Both the position numbers and the translations under genes were made by a program. Shown piece by piece: positions 13,218 to 24,276 of a DNA stretch of 64,000 nucleotides. Position 1 is the stretch's first letter; every line of letters begins with the position of its first letter. The stretch is taken from the NCBI GenBank assembly GCA_037179335.1, contig JAKZHN010000016.1:62001-126000 (forward strand). Reading direction: 5' to 3'. Below the pieces are notes generated by a model that was given only the letters and a program-made list of their open reading frames with translations, was not told the origin of the DNA and did no database searches. The stretch is from Cyclaneusma minus. Lineage: Eukaryota > Ascomycota > Leotiomycetes > Marthamycetales > Marthamycetaceae.

Positions 13218-14610
13218 AACTACTTGCTAGTAACCTGAAGCGCGAACGAACGACTCATACTCCCTATCTACGGCCGCTAAACAGACAACTCTTCACATAT
13301 ATTCCTTGTAATTTATCTGCGGATTATGCGTGGTACATCTTGGGGTTTTCAGAGAGGATAAGATGTCGGGCGACCGAGGAATTCATATGTTTTTTTCCCG
13401 TTTTTTTTTTCATTATACCCCTGGCGGAGGCATGGCACGGTATGGCGCAGCGTTGCGAGAGAGCTATACCATTCAATCGGAATCCGACTTTGTTCTTCAT
13501 TTCATTGTCTTTTTTTTCTAGGGTTTAGCGGGTGACTGTGTCTTGCGAGAATTCCATCTTTCTGATCCCTTGGGCTGGCTTAGTGAGGAATTTCATGACT
13601 AAGATTGCGGACTTGGAGGATGTTTCAATTCAACGTTGTATAGGGGTTTTATGGAAGTGAGCTCCTACGGAGTCTTCGAAAATGAAGGTTGGATCTGTAT
13701 ATGTGTTGGGAAATGTGGAATTGATTGTATCTATGGGTGGTTTGGGATGTTTGGAGGGCAAAAGGGAGGATGCAAGAGCGAAAGTTTTGTACATAATAGG
13801 GGCGACTCGGAGAAAGGTCGGATTTCATTGACTGCACCATGATCGGAAAGGCTATCTCAGGGCCGGTACGAATACCAAAGGCCATTTTAACTCGGAACAT
13901 CTGCATTCTTTCCAGAATCATCCTTGTCTTTTATCTTTTGCAAACCTCTCCTTTCTCGATTGATTCCCAAGCTTGGACAGACGTTGGAACGACATGGCTC
14001 GAAACAGGCGAAAAGCTATCTCCATGTTTCCCCACGTGTTCGCCCCAACATAGGTACCGCACGAACCACCGACACACACTTCCCCGGTCCCAGATCTGGT
14101 TTCTGCGCAACATCGTACATGGACCCCATCACCCCATGTTTTTCCCACACTGTCGCTGTGTATTCGAGGGAACTCGCCGTTCACTTCACTGAGGAATTGC
14201 TTCTAAATGGTGACATGGAACAAAGGACCCAGGAAACCTCGGATTTCGGAAACCTGTTGACAATTGACATGTTGAAGATGCGTTTGGATGGGGACGCTTG
14301 GCTGTTTTGGGCACGCTGATGCGATGACAGACGGTTTGACAAGGGGTCCGGCAGCCTTCCCCGCTTAGCGGCCGTGATAAAGAAGGCGGGGGGAGCTGCG
14401 ATAAGGTAAGCTTGACTCGAGCTGTCACTCAGAGCTTTCAACTCTGTCCTATTGAAGCTATCCGAGGAAGCTACATGTAACTACCCCTCAGTCCGGTGCT
14501 CTGACTTCACGCTTCTATTTACTTAATTAGTCCATACTTCGCTGATCTACGGGTATAGTTCTACCACACGTCAATGAGGTGTGGCACGCTGATCTTCTTC
14601 CCCTGACGCT
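13218..14610. other. Intergenic region between bZIP and aldehyde dehydrogenase
   Basis: It probably holds the bZIP 3' UTR (T-rich runs at about 13389-13410 and 13510-13518) and the aldehyde dehydrogenase promoter. Short open frames on both strands carry no recognisable domain. Confidence 0.5.
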
Positions 14611-14618
14611 TATAAAAA
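14611..14618 (+). promoter_or_regulatory. TATA-like box just upstream of the ALDH long-form start
   Basis: TATAAAAA lies 19 bases before the ATG at 14637. If it acts as a TATA element at ordinary spacing, transcription would begin near or after that ATG. That would favour the second in-frame ATG at 14853 for at least some transcripts. Confidence 0.4.
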
Positions 14619-14636
14619 GCTTCCACGGCTACCAAC

Positions 14637-16599
14637 ATGCTCTCTTCTTTTGCTTCCCTGAGATCGCGGTCTCTGACGGCTTTACAAAAGAACTTGTCAA
14701 ATACACCAACAATCAGAACACTACGATTGCTATCGACACGATCTACGGTCTGCTCATCTTCGAAGAGCTTTGCACGAAGAGATTTCATCACAAGACACCA
14801 AGTCCCGAGATTGCGAACGTTTTCGACCTCGAAAAGTCTAAACAACACCACCATGTCGTCGGATCTGGAGATTGAGCTTACAGCTCCCAATGGCCGCAAA
14901 TATTTGCAGCCGCTGGGACTTTTCATCAACAATGAGTTTGTGAAGAGTAGTGATGGTGGGAAGATTACTTCTATCAATCCTACGTATGTTCGATTTTCTT
15001 TTTCTCGTTCAACTGTCATCCAACCTTTGTCTCTCGAATATGGTCTTCCCCAGCTTCTTCCCAGCTTTCCTCAAGTTCCCCGCAATCACGAGCATCATGC
15101 CACAAAATGTGGGGGGTGATGTCATTGATCGACCAGCATCGTTTGAAAATGCACAACATCCCTCACGAACTCCCAAACTCAATTATCATCCCAACTGACT
15201 CGCATCCACATTCCACAGAAACGAGCAAGAGATTGCCTCCGTGTACGCGGCCACGGTCGGAGACATCGACACCGCCGTCTCCGCCGCCCGCAAAGCCTTC
15301 AAAGACCCTACCTGGCGCGACCTCTCCGGCACCGAACGCGGCGATCTGCTAACCAAGCTCTCCCAGCTCGTCGAGCGAGACATCGAGACTCTAAAGACTA
15401 TCGAGACTTGGGACAATGGCAAGCCCTACAGCATGTCCGGCGATGATCTTGCCGAAACCGTCAACACGTTCAAGTACTACGGCGGCTACGCGGACAAAAT
15501 CCACGGCAACGTGATCGACGTCGGGCCCTCCAAGCTCGCCTACACTATCCAGCACCCCATCGGCGTCGCCGGCCAAATCATCCCCTGGAACTTTCCGATC
15601 TTGATGGCGGCGTGGAAATTGGGCCCGAGTTTGGCGGCGGGTTGTACGGTGGTCATTAAGGCTGCGGAACAAACCCCGTTGGGGATTCTGTATCTGGCGA
15701 AGCTGATCAAGGAAGCGGGCTTTCCGCCGGGTGTGGTGAATGTGGTCAATGGCCATGGAAGGATTGCTGGGAAGGCAATCGCTGAACATGTGGGCATTGA
15801 CAAGGTAGCTTTCACAGGCTCGACAGTCACCGGACGCGAGATCATGAAGTCTGCTGCTGTGAACTTGAAAACCATCACGCTGGAAACGGGTGGCAAATCT
15901 CCTCTTCTCGTTTTCGAAGATGCTGAGCTGGATCAGGCAGTGAAGTGGTCGCATATGGGAATTATGTATAACCAAGGTCAAGTCTGCACTGCTACCTCAA
16001 GGATTTTGGTGCAGGAAAGTATCTATGAGAAGTTTATTGAGGAGTTTAAGAAGACGACGAAAGAGGTTAGTGTGGTGGGTGACCCCTTTGACGAGACGAC
16101 TTTTCAGGGACCGCTGGTTACGAAACAGCAGTACGAGCGCGTGCTAGCTTACGTGCAAGCCGGCAAAGACGACGGCGCAACCCTGATCTCGGGCGGCGAG
16201 CGACACACGGAAGGCCCCAACGAAGACAAAGGCTTCTTCATCCAACCCACGATCTTCAAAGACGTAAAGCCGAACATGAAGATTTACCAGGAAGAAGTGT
16301 TTGGACCTTTTGTGGTGATTGGCAGCTTCAAGACGGAGGATGAGGGTGTGGAGATGGCGAATCAGAGCGAGTATGGATTGGGAGCGGCGGTGTTTACGAG
16401 GGATATTGAGAGGGCGCATAGGGTGGCGAGACATGTGGAGGCGGGCATGGTGTGGATTAATTCGAGCAATGATAGCGATTATAGGGTGCCGTTTGGGGGT
16501 GTGAAGGGGAGTGGGATTGGGAGGGAGTTGGGAGAGGAGGGGATTAGGGCGTATAGTGTTGCGAAGGCTGTGCATGTCAATATGGGGACGAGACTTTGA
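14637..16599 (+). CDS. Aldehyde dehydrogenase (ALDH1/2 class), probably mitochondrial; one intron
   Basis: NAD(P)-dependent oxidation of aldehydes to acids. Exons are 14637-14983 and 15219-16599; the 235-nt intron has donor GTATGT, branch site ACTGAC and acceptor CACAG, and splicing restores the family motif N-P-T-N-E. The long form is 575 aa. A second in-frame ATG (14853) gives 503 aa, the usual family length. In the 503-aa numbering the active site is complete: Asn168 in PWNFP, Glu266 in LETGG and Cys300 in GQVCTATSR. The conserved PFGG.K.SGIGRELG block is near the C-terminus. The extra 72 residues are rich in Ser, Arg and Leu, nearly lack acidic residues, and end in an RTFSTS-like presequence processing motif, so mitochondrial import is likely. 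The residue after the catalytic Cys is Thr where many family members have Cys or Ala. The substrate cannot be told. Confidence 0.93.
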
Positions 16600-19007
16600 G
16601 GGGTTGCAAATGAGATGGAGGGAGGAGGCCTGGGGTGGATGGGGGTGCTGAGATGCTGGTTCGGGAGAAGAGAACTCTTGAGATGAATGATGAGATGGAT
16701 GCAGAGGGCACACAAAAGAGGTTTACTGCGAAGGGAAAACCCAAAAAGCAGCGGGTAAAAAAAGGCCAGACAAATGCCCCGGACGCATCAGGAATCGGAC
16801 TCAGGGAGCATACTACCATCCGGGGGCATGACCACTCTCTAATGGCGTATACCACCGGGTGTGGATCAGCAATTTGCATTGCCGTCTACATCACAGTGCC
16901 TGTTTTGTTCTCCTTAGTCTGGAAATTGATACAGATCCGTCAGCAATTCGGGTATATCAACCACTCTTCATGCCTGCGCGATCAACTCCCGACGAGCTGC
17001 TTCGCATACGGTCTCCTCTGCTTACTGCGCTAAGCGCCCTGCAGATCCTCTTCCCACGGCTACAAATACTCAACTTCATCCTCTCTCCTTGCTTCACTTT
17101 TTCGATTGTTGTGAGCAGATGAAGTTGAGAGGGATTCTTGGTTACAACTCCCTGGACTCTTGACTTGGTAAAATGTCTAAGTACCAAACTATCAATCCAT
17201 ATCTTGTTCTCGGTTTCGATATTTTTGTGCCAAGTGAAATATGTACATTCGAAGAAAAGTTCTCCTTAACACTTGAGGAGATCTAGTCTGGGGAGTTTGG
17301 GACTAGCAAATCGGTGAAAGTGTGAAAGGTCGTGTCAGGTTCAACTAACGAGACTGGATGAAAGCATATACTTTTGTCATAAAACGAAGCAAGGCTTCTC
17401 CCAAACTCCTGCCGAACCCGACCCTTTCTCACAGTTTGTGTACTAGGGTGATGATGAGTGGGGTTTCCGAAATGCGGCTGCCCCCCAAGTTCCAACCCCC
17501 ACGCCCATGGAAGAACGATATAGCTACGCTCAATGCATGATCTTGTGAAACAGAGTCTCGGTATCACTTTTGCATTCGGCACATTCCAGAAAAGCAATGA
17601 CTTCGCAAGGAACTCGCGATGTTTTTCAAGTAAGGAGACTGGACTGAGTGACTCGTCACAACTCAGAAATAGCTTTCCGTCAGCTCTGTCTCACCACACC
17701 GAAGTTCGTGGTTTTCGACCGGCGAACGCTCCTTATGTAGGTGCGAAGAAGCAATTAGCAAATGTCTTCGTGCTACAATCGAGAGACTTCCCGAACCCCA
17801 CGAAGAGCTTAGTGACACAGAGCGTCATCCCACAAGGGGTTCAAGTTCCCAAGTATCAGGTACCGTACCTACCCACGTTACAAGTATCAAACCGACCCGC
17901 ACAGGTCCGAGGGCGCGAACCGCCGAATCTCTGGACTCTGGCCACGCTGTTCCAGAGTGCCGTCAAGTGACTCGCAGGTTGCATACGCACTCAATGCATA
18001 GTCGATCCTGCCACTCAGTTATCGTGCTTACGCAACACCCTAACGAGTATGTTCCAGAGCGCACATGCGCATCATATCTCGCAGAGCACGACGCGAGCCC
18101 TATATCAGCAAGTATCGCGAGAAGTCGGAGAGGTACATGAAGCCCAAAAATGACATGTAGGATACCCAAGCGGCGACCTGTGGTACATGTAGTGAAACGC
18201 CAATTCCTGGGGACCCGGCCCGGCGGACCGGCCAGTCGGGGAATTTAAGTTAAGCTTAATATGGGCATGCAAGTGATGGTACAACTGGAGGATCCTTTTT
18301 GCGGCAACGCGCAGGAGATGGGTGAGGTGGTGCGGTTGGTGACTATGTGGTGTGTCTGTGGCGCGTTGCAGGAGATGCTGCTAGCCGGTCGGGCGTCCGA
18401 TGAGGTACGCAAGCTTTGGGATGTGTCGGGGTCGACCGTCGGGGAGGCATCCGTCGAGATGGCGAATTTCCTGAGGCGTTCAGCGTCCCATTCGCACACC
18501 CTCAGCATTCTCTTGCCAGACTACCGTGATTGAAGGAAGATGGTGGTGTGAAGTGTGGATAAGGCTTGAAGCTTGTCCTCAGACCGGAAGAGGGGGAAGA
18601 AGAGCCGAGAGATTGGCTTTTCGGGACTCGGGACGAAAGCCGACGAAGCGCTTAGTAAGCGTGCGCCGCGGCTGGCTGGCTAGTGTGTGTGACGTGAACG
18701 GCTAAGGTCCGGGTAAATAGCTAGTTGGCATGATCTCATGGTGGTGGGGCCGAAGGAGGGGTTGTGTCAACCAGCGTCAACTGCTTAGAGAGATCCCACG
18801 CGTTTTCGACAGAAGGAACTTCAAACGAGGCATTGAGAACTCAGACGACGACAGACCGTTTGAACCGCCCTTCTGTTCACTGGAACTTCCGCATCGACGG
18901 GTTTTCAGAGACTGACGGAAAGCTCAAGCTTGAAGCAGACGAAGGAGAGAAGTCCAGACATTCGACACCATACAACCCCGAAAAACGAATCCTGAAAACC
19001 ATTCACA
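16600..19007. other. Intergenic, no supportable gene
   Basis: Open frames at 17533-17970 (+) and 18261-18533 (+) lack any recognisable domain, and the second has an equally open antisense frame. The part just before 19008 is the probable leader of the SMP-30-like gene. Confidence 0.45.
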
Positions 19008-20093
19008 ATGGCACACAAAACCTGGACCGTCACCGCCCCCTACCTCAACATCCACTGCGCCCTCGGCGAAGCCCCCTTCTACGAGCCCACCACGCAAACC
19101 CTCCGCTTCGTCGACATCAAGAACCACCGCCTCCACACCCTCGACATCTCGCAACGCTCCACCCAATCCGTTGCCAAAGACAGCGACCTATCAACCCTCA
19201 AACTCAAAACCCCAGTTTCCGTCACTGCCGACATTGAAGGCGTCGACCCTTCCCTCAAGATCGCCGTTGGCGCCAAGCGCGGCCTAGCAACCCTGGACCG
19301 CAAAACAGGCGAAGTGGAATATATCCGCCGCTTTCTGGGAACCGAGAAAGGCAGCAGTCTGAAGGAAGCTTCCAGCGGTGCCGGCAAAGGCGGCGAGAAA
19401 GAGGGTGATGATGGCGGCTATGATGTTGAGCAAGAAGAGAGACTGAGGAGCAATGACGGTGCTGTTGATCCTACCGGTACGAGGTTCTGGATTGGCACTA
19501 TGAATGATTTCCACATCATGCCGCCCCAGGACGAAGGATCGCTTTTTCGATTTGCGAAGGAGGGGAAGGATGTGACGAGATCTTTGGTGCAGACGAAGTT
19601 GACGATTCCGAATGGGATTGGTTGGACGCCGGAGACTTATGAGCTGGTGAAGAAGGGGGGAAGTGGGAAGGGAAGGATGTTCTTTACGCACTCGGCGATG
19701 CATGTTATTCATACTTATGAGTATGATGTTGGCACGGGGGAGTTGAGCAATGAAGCGGTGTTTTATAAACATGATGGGAAAGGAGAACCGGATGGATTTG
19801 CCGTTGATAAGGAGGGGTGTTTGTGGCAGTGTGTGTATAACGAGGGCAGAGTGTTGAGATTGAAGCCGGTGGATGATGGGAAGGGTGGTGTGAAGGCGGA
19901 GCTAGTCGGGGAGGTTAAGCTGCCGACAAATTGTTGTACTTGTCCGGTTTTTGTGGGCACGGAGTTGTGGGTTACGAGTGCGGCGGAGGAAGAGCCAGAG
20001 AAGTTTCCGGAGAGTGCGAAGCATGGGGGCGCGCTGTTTAGGGTAGATGTTGGGGTGGAGGGCATGGATCCGGTGGCTTTTAAGTTGGGTTAG
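19008..20093 (+). CDS. SMP-30/gluconolactonase/LRE-like (regucalcin-type) protein
   Basis: A 361-aa, intronless six-bladed beta-propeller of the SMP-30/gluconolactonase family, which hydrolyses sugar lactones with a divalent metal. The family's metal and substrate positions are present: Glu21 in CALGEAPFYE, Asn149 in SNDGAVDPTGTRFWIGTM, Asn202 in IPNGIGW, and Asp262 in GEPDGFAVD. The start follows an A-rich leader (CACAATGG), and the first residues already match the family N-terminus. It is about 60 residues longer than animal regucalcin. Much of the excess is a Gly/Lys/Glu/Ser-rich insert (residues about 112-148) just before the Asn149 strand. No signal peptide is seen, so it is probably cytosolic. 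Whether the substrate is gluconolactone or another lactone is not decidable here. Confidence 0.9.
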   Translation: MAHKTWTVTAPYLNIHCALGEAPFYEPTTQTLRFVDIKNHRLHTLDISQRSTQSVAKDSDLSTLKLKTPVSVTADIEGVDPSLKIAVGAKRGLATLDRKTGEVEYIRRFLGTEKGSSLKEASSGAGKGGEKEGDDGGYDVEQEERLRSNDGAVDPTGTRFWIGTMNDFHIMPPQDEGSLFRFAKEGKDVTRSLVQTKLTIPNGIGWTPETYELVKKGGSGKGRMFFTHSAMHVIHTYEYDVGTGELSNEAVFYKHDGKGEPDGFAVDKEGCLWQCVYNEGRVLRLKPVDDGKGGVKAELVGEVKLPTNCCTCPVFVGTELWVTSAAEEEPEKFPESAKHGGALFRVDVGVEGMDPVAFKLG

Positions 20094-20309
20094 AGGACGA
20101 TATTGTTGTTGGAGCGATATTGAAACAGGAGTGGACTCGACATAGACATAGGGAGACGACTGGAATAGAAGACAGCCATCATTTTATCTCAGCTATTTAC
20201 AATGGGTGGTACATGATGACCCGCGGGTCGGCCCGATTTACCACGGTTCGGGTCAACTGTTGCCAGCCCTGGACTTGAACCAGTTTGTTTCGGCAGCAGA
20301 TACCCCCAA

Positions 20310-20790
20310 CGACAACAGCCAGTTTATTGTTTCTGTATCATGGCCTCCATCAGCGACTCGCGTCCAACGACAGCAGCTGCTCCAGCTCTCCGAAGCAAGG
20401 GCATACAACAGTAAGTCGTATCCAAATCATAACAGCCAGTTAAAATGTGCCTATACCGAGGGCCTCCGACAATATTGCCCCTTTAGCAACAGCAGCCAGC
20501 CTAGCCGCTCTACACAAAAATCTCCAACAGTACCTAAAGGTCAAGTCTCGTTCAACGATGAGAGCCAGCTTAGCCTTCCTACACAAGGCTTCCAAGGCTA
20601 AGTCTCGACTAACAGCAACCACTAGGTTGGCACTCCTATTCAGAGGCTCCCAACAGTCAGTCTGGCCAAACGACAGCAACGAAGCTAAACACTTCGACAG
20701 TCATTCTCATTACCAACAGCAGCTAGCTCAATTGACGCCCCTATTCAGCGGTCTCCAACAGTCAGTCTCTCGAAACGACAGCAGGTTATC
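20310..20790. repeat. Degenerate tandem repeat, roughly 60-70 bp units
   Basis: Variants of AACGACAGCAGCCAGCTTAG recur near 20316, 20487, 20557, 20610, 20676, 20716 and 20775. Most are followed by a CCCCTATTCAGAGGCTCC-like block and CAACAGTCAGTCTC. Units are heavily diverged and their lengths vary, so a conserved coding frame is unlikely. It lies between the SMP-30-like gene and the 870-aa gene. Confidence 0.55.
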
Positions 20791-21004
20791 AGAGCGCCAA
20801 CAGCCCTTTCCTACTCCATGACGTCGCTAGCGCAATATGATTCACAGTCACAAGGGGCGCCCAAGTCCCTTGCGATTACTATTTAGTCTCCCTTTTCGTC
20901 CGACCGGATCTCGTAGTCCTTCTCTGCAACAAGTCGACTATCTCGAACATCTTCCTTCTCAGCCAACAAGAAATATCATCTCCAGTCCCGCTCAAAAATC
21001 CCAT

Positions 21005-21218
21005 ACTCCGAACTCTCATCCATCCACATCCTCCTATTCCCCTGGATCTGGATTCACTTGTCTTCATCGACTCGACTCTCGACATCATTTCTCCTTTCAT
21101 GCCATCAGGGGAAGTCATTCCGAAGTCCTTGCAGGCATCCCTTGCTCCGAACTCTTATCCATCTGGGTCCTCCTGCTCCCCTGGATTTGGATTTCTCAGT
21201 CCTCAGTCCTCATCGATA
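21005..21218 (+). repeat. Imperfect direct duplication in the leader of the 870-aa gene
   Basis: About 65 bases starting CTCCGAACTCTCATCCATC at 21005 recur from about 21147 with scattered substitutions and a short insertion; both copies end in CTTCATCGA or CCTCATCGA. The second copy ends about 50 bases before the ATG at 21267, so both could lie in the promoter or 5' UTR. Confidence 0.6.
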
Positions 21219-21266
21219 ACTTCCCTGAATATCTCCAATCCCACGGACCCCTGACATTCTATCATT

Positions 21267-23944
21267 ATGGACCCATCCCCAGGCTCTCCCGCAGGTACAT
21301 CCCATACCGAACACCGCGGTCCCCAATTCAAAGTCGGTGACAAAATCGTCAGCACAATCTACAGTGACTTCTACAGTCACCCGGACGGCAATCCGCGTGT
21401 GTTCACAGTCGAGGAAGTTTCCTGGCTTGAAAACTGGTCTACTTTCGCCTATCAAGCTGGTGGAATTGACATGTATGACGGATTCGTTCGTCTTGCAACC
21501 GCGGAGGAAGCTCGGGTTTCGAAGGAGCTGAATGACTTGGAAGGCCGCGCTACTGGTCAGGATGGTCCGGACGAGGGCATGGAGCCTGCGTTGATGGATG
21601 CAAGGGGAGCACGAGCTGCTGCTCAACCGAGTCCGTTGGATATGCTTCTTGCTGCTGAAGTCGAAGGTTCTTCTGGTCAGGAAGTTTCTGCCAAGGAGCA
21701 GGAGTCGGGGGCTTCAAGGCATCAGACAACCTCGAGGCCAACGACTATCGCTGATGGTGCGTCGCTTCTGTGCCTTCCTCCAAGGCTCCATCAATCCTTG
21801 CCGTCGCTGCAAGTAGCCCCGGCTCAACCGCTGAAGCCATCGCGAACGCTCCTCCACTCCGAATACCATGCGTTGGACCAGCTTACGGAGCCGCTCCTGA
21901 GTACGCAACCCCTCCGCAGTACGACGGCAGCCCCTTTCTGTCGCCCGGCCGATGTGGGTCCGCCGTGCTCCTCGGAGACGACGAACGCTGCGGATCGAGC
22001 TCGTGCTGCCCAACCAAGTCAGTTGGGTATACCTCTTGCTGCTGCTGCTGAAGTCGAAGGGTCTTCTGGTGGGGAAGTTTCAGCTAAGGGGAAGGAGTCG
22101 GAGTCGACGAATGCTGTAGATCCAGCTTCTGGCACTCAAACAAGGCCGCTGCCCAAGTTCGCACTTGGCGAAAGAGTGCAGTGGCTCTATCCATGGAAGG
22201 ATTTCAACCCGCATGTAGTCACCGGTACCGTGAAAGCGTGGTGGCCCATCAAGCCTTTCGATGCTGATCAAGTAGACCTTTACCGATACATAACCAGCAC
22301 CGGAGACTTCCTCAGCGAATCCGAGCTCTCAAGAGCGGAGAACGTCTCGGAGAATGAGTTGGTGGATGGCCCCCATTACTGCGAAGCCGATCTTTCTGAT
22401 CATATGGTTAGTTCCCAGAGTCTGATATCTTTGTCTGTGCCGTTCTTTCTTGCTGACACAGGCTTCTTTAGGATCTCGAAGGTACGAATGATTTCGACGA
22501 TTCGACAGATCACAGGACTCCTCAGGTTCCTGTCACAACTTCGCCTCCGGAGTTCTCGGAAGAATGGGAACGGGATTTGTTCCAGGATCTACCTCTCCCT
22601 CCAAACTGGCCTCTGACCGACCTTGAAGCGTCGGAGATCGATGCTTTGGCTTCTCAGGTCCCTAACACGACTTCGACTCCGGAGTTCCCTGGAGACGATG
22701 GACAGGCTTTGTTTCAGGATCAAACTCTCTCTCCGGACTGGCTTCCGACCGACCTCGAAATGTCCGAAATCGATGATTTGGCTCCTCAGGCTCCCAACAC
22801 GACTCCGGAGTCCTCTGGAGACGATGGAAAGGCTTTGTTCCAGGATCAAGCTCCCTCTCCGGACTGGCCTCCAACCGACCTCGAAATGTCCGAGTTTGAT
22901 GCTTTGGTTCAGTCTCCAGCTATTCAGCACCAAGAGAATACTGACAGTCATGCAGTCCTTCCGCGCTCTCCGAACTGGCCTCTGACCGACCTCGATGTCT
23001 CCGAAATTAATGCTTTGGCTCCGTTCCCGGTTGGTCAAGATCCAGAGAATGCTGGCTGCCCCGCTGCTCTTCTTGAGTCGACAACGTCCCCCGAACCCAG
23101 GGTGCTGTCCAAGCAGGACGAGGACATGGCTTCTTGGCTTTTCGACCTTTGTCACTCTATCCCTGAATCGTCAGCAGAAGTCCGAGATTCTGAGGCTATG
23201 GAACTTGAACAAGTAATAGATTGGGTTCCGGATGGATCCATCTATTTCGACGACTTCCCCGTGTCAGTAGGACCATCGGAGTCAGCTTCGGCTCTGGCAG
23301 GAAACCAAGAACTGAACAGTCCACAGCTCTTCAGTCCATCTTGGTTCCTAACGCCGACGTTCAATCCAGCTCCCGCAACCCTTCAACCTGGATCTTCTTC
23401 CGCAACTATCGACGTTTTCACAAAGCCCACAACACCTCAAAGCCCCGATGCTACCGCCTTCACTTCCGCTCCTCCACCTTTCCGAACCCCCAAATTCCAG
23501 CCCGGTGCTATCGTGGGCCTTCTCCCAGAAAGTGAGCACTACAAGCACAATCGCCGTGCCCGAATCAGCTCGTTTGAATGGAAACCCTGCGGAAACACTT
23601 TCCAATACATCATGGACTCCGGCTTCATTGAGCTGGAAGAGAAGCTCTATCCGTCCACCCAAAAGGCGCCATTCGACTACTGCAGAGAACCACGATACAT
23701 ACCTGGCGATTCTCTCAAGTTCCACGATTCGCAACGCGAAACGTACGTTGTTGTCAAGGGGGTTTTCGATGGGGATACGGGGTATGCGTATTTGCTGGAT
23801 GAGGGAAGGTGGGCGTATGAGTTTGAGCTCATTTGGGAGGAGTCGTGGAAGAGTGAGGAGGAGAGTAAAGTGCGGCTGGCGGAGCTTGAGGCGCGTGATG
23901 CGTTGATGGAGAGGCTGCTTAGGAATGCTGAGGTCGGGGTTTAG
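21267..23944 (+). CDS. 870-aa protein of unknown function with four G-D/E-x-V modules and four acidic repeats; one intron
   Basis: Exons are 21267-22406 and 22472-23944. The 65-nt intron has donor GTTAGT, branch site GCTGAC and acceptor TTTAG, and joins the frames in phase 0. I recognise no named family. Four short modules begin near residues 20 (QFKVGDKIV), 295 (PKFALGERVQW), 716 (PKFQPGAIVG) and 786 (PRYIPGDSLKF). Each then has a strand-like V/I-rich stretch and, in some, a Y-x-Y or Y-A-Y-L-L motif. This resembles the modules of the three tandem paralogues at 32.3-36.1 kb. Residues about 417-560 hold four acidic repeats of about 42 residues around N/D-W-x-x-T-D-L-E/D-x-S-E. A second duplication (A-R-A-A-x-Q-P-S through V-S-A-K) occurs at 21608-21708 and 22000-22107. 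No signal peptide or membrane segment is seen. An SH3-like barrel for the modules is only inferred. Confidence 0.75.
22581..23020 (+). repeat. Four in-frame coding repeats (about 126-135 bp) in the 870-aa gene
   Basis: Units begin near 22581, 22716, 22842 and 22967. Each encodes S/P-P-N/D-W-P/L-x-T-D-L-E/D-x-S-E-I/F-D/N-A-L, and the first three add a Gly-Asp-Asp-Gly spacer. The spacing is a multiple of three, so the frame is kept. Acidic residues alternate with bulky hydrophobic ones, as in many short activation or docking motifs. Confidence 0.8.
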
Positions 23945-24276
23945 GGAACGTGGCTGGCTATGGGTGAGGTTGGTCCGACGAAAGTGGAGAGACTGAGAGC
24001 TGTGCACCTGAAGGTGGCAGTGTGAAGGATTACACCCGACTACCTGAGCTCGCCAGGATTTCGAACGCTTCTAGAGCGTCAGCGTGGATTTCTCTTCGAA
24101 CTGAGGCTGATAGCCTGGAGAGGGTGTGGTTTTTATAGCGTGGTGGAATGTGGATATGGGATGATCTTGGAGCACACTCGTTGATTTTGCGAAGAGGAGG
24201 AAAGGATCAATAGCAGCATAGTGCACCAGCAATCTAGCTTGTAGATATACACCAGAATCCAATAGGACTTTTCATA
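23945..24276. other. Short intergenic region
   Basis: Probably the 3' UTR of the 870-aa gene, running up to the MITE. Nothing else is seen. Confidence 0.5.

Noticed and set aside
20837..21340. 167-codon + frame before the 870-aa gene
   Set aside because: It overlaps the real start in another frame and is mostly the leader duplication.
24036..24085. GGATTTCGAAC resembling a tRNA T-arm
   Set aside because: No matching D-arm, anticodon arm or acceptor stem around it.
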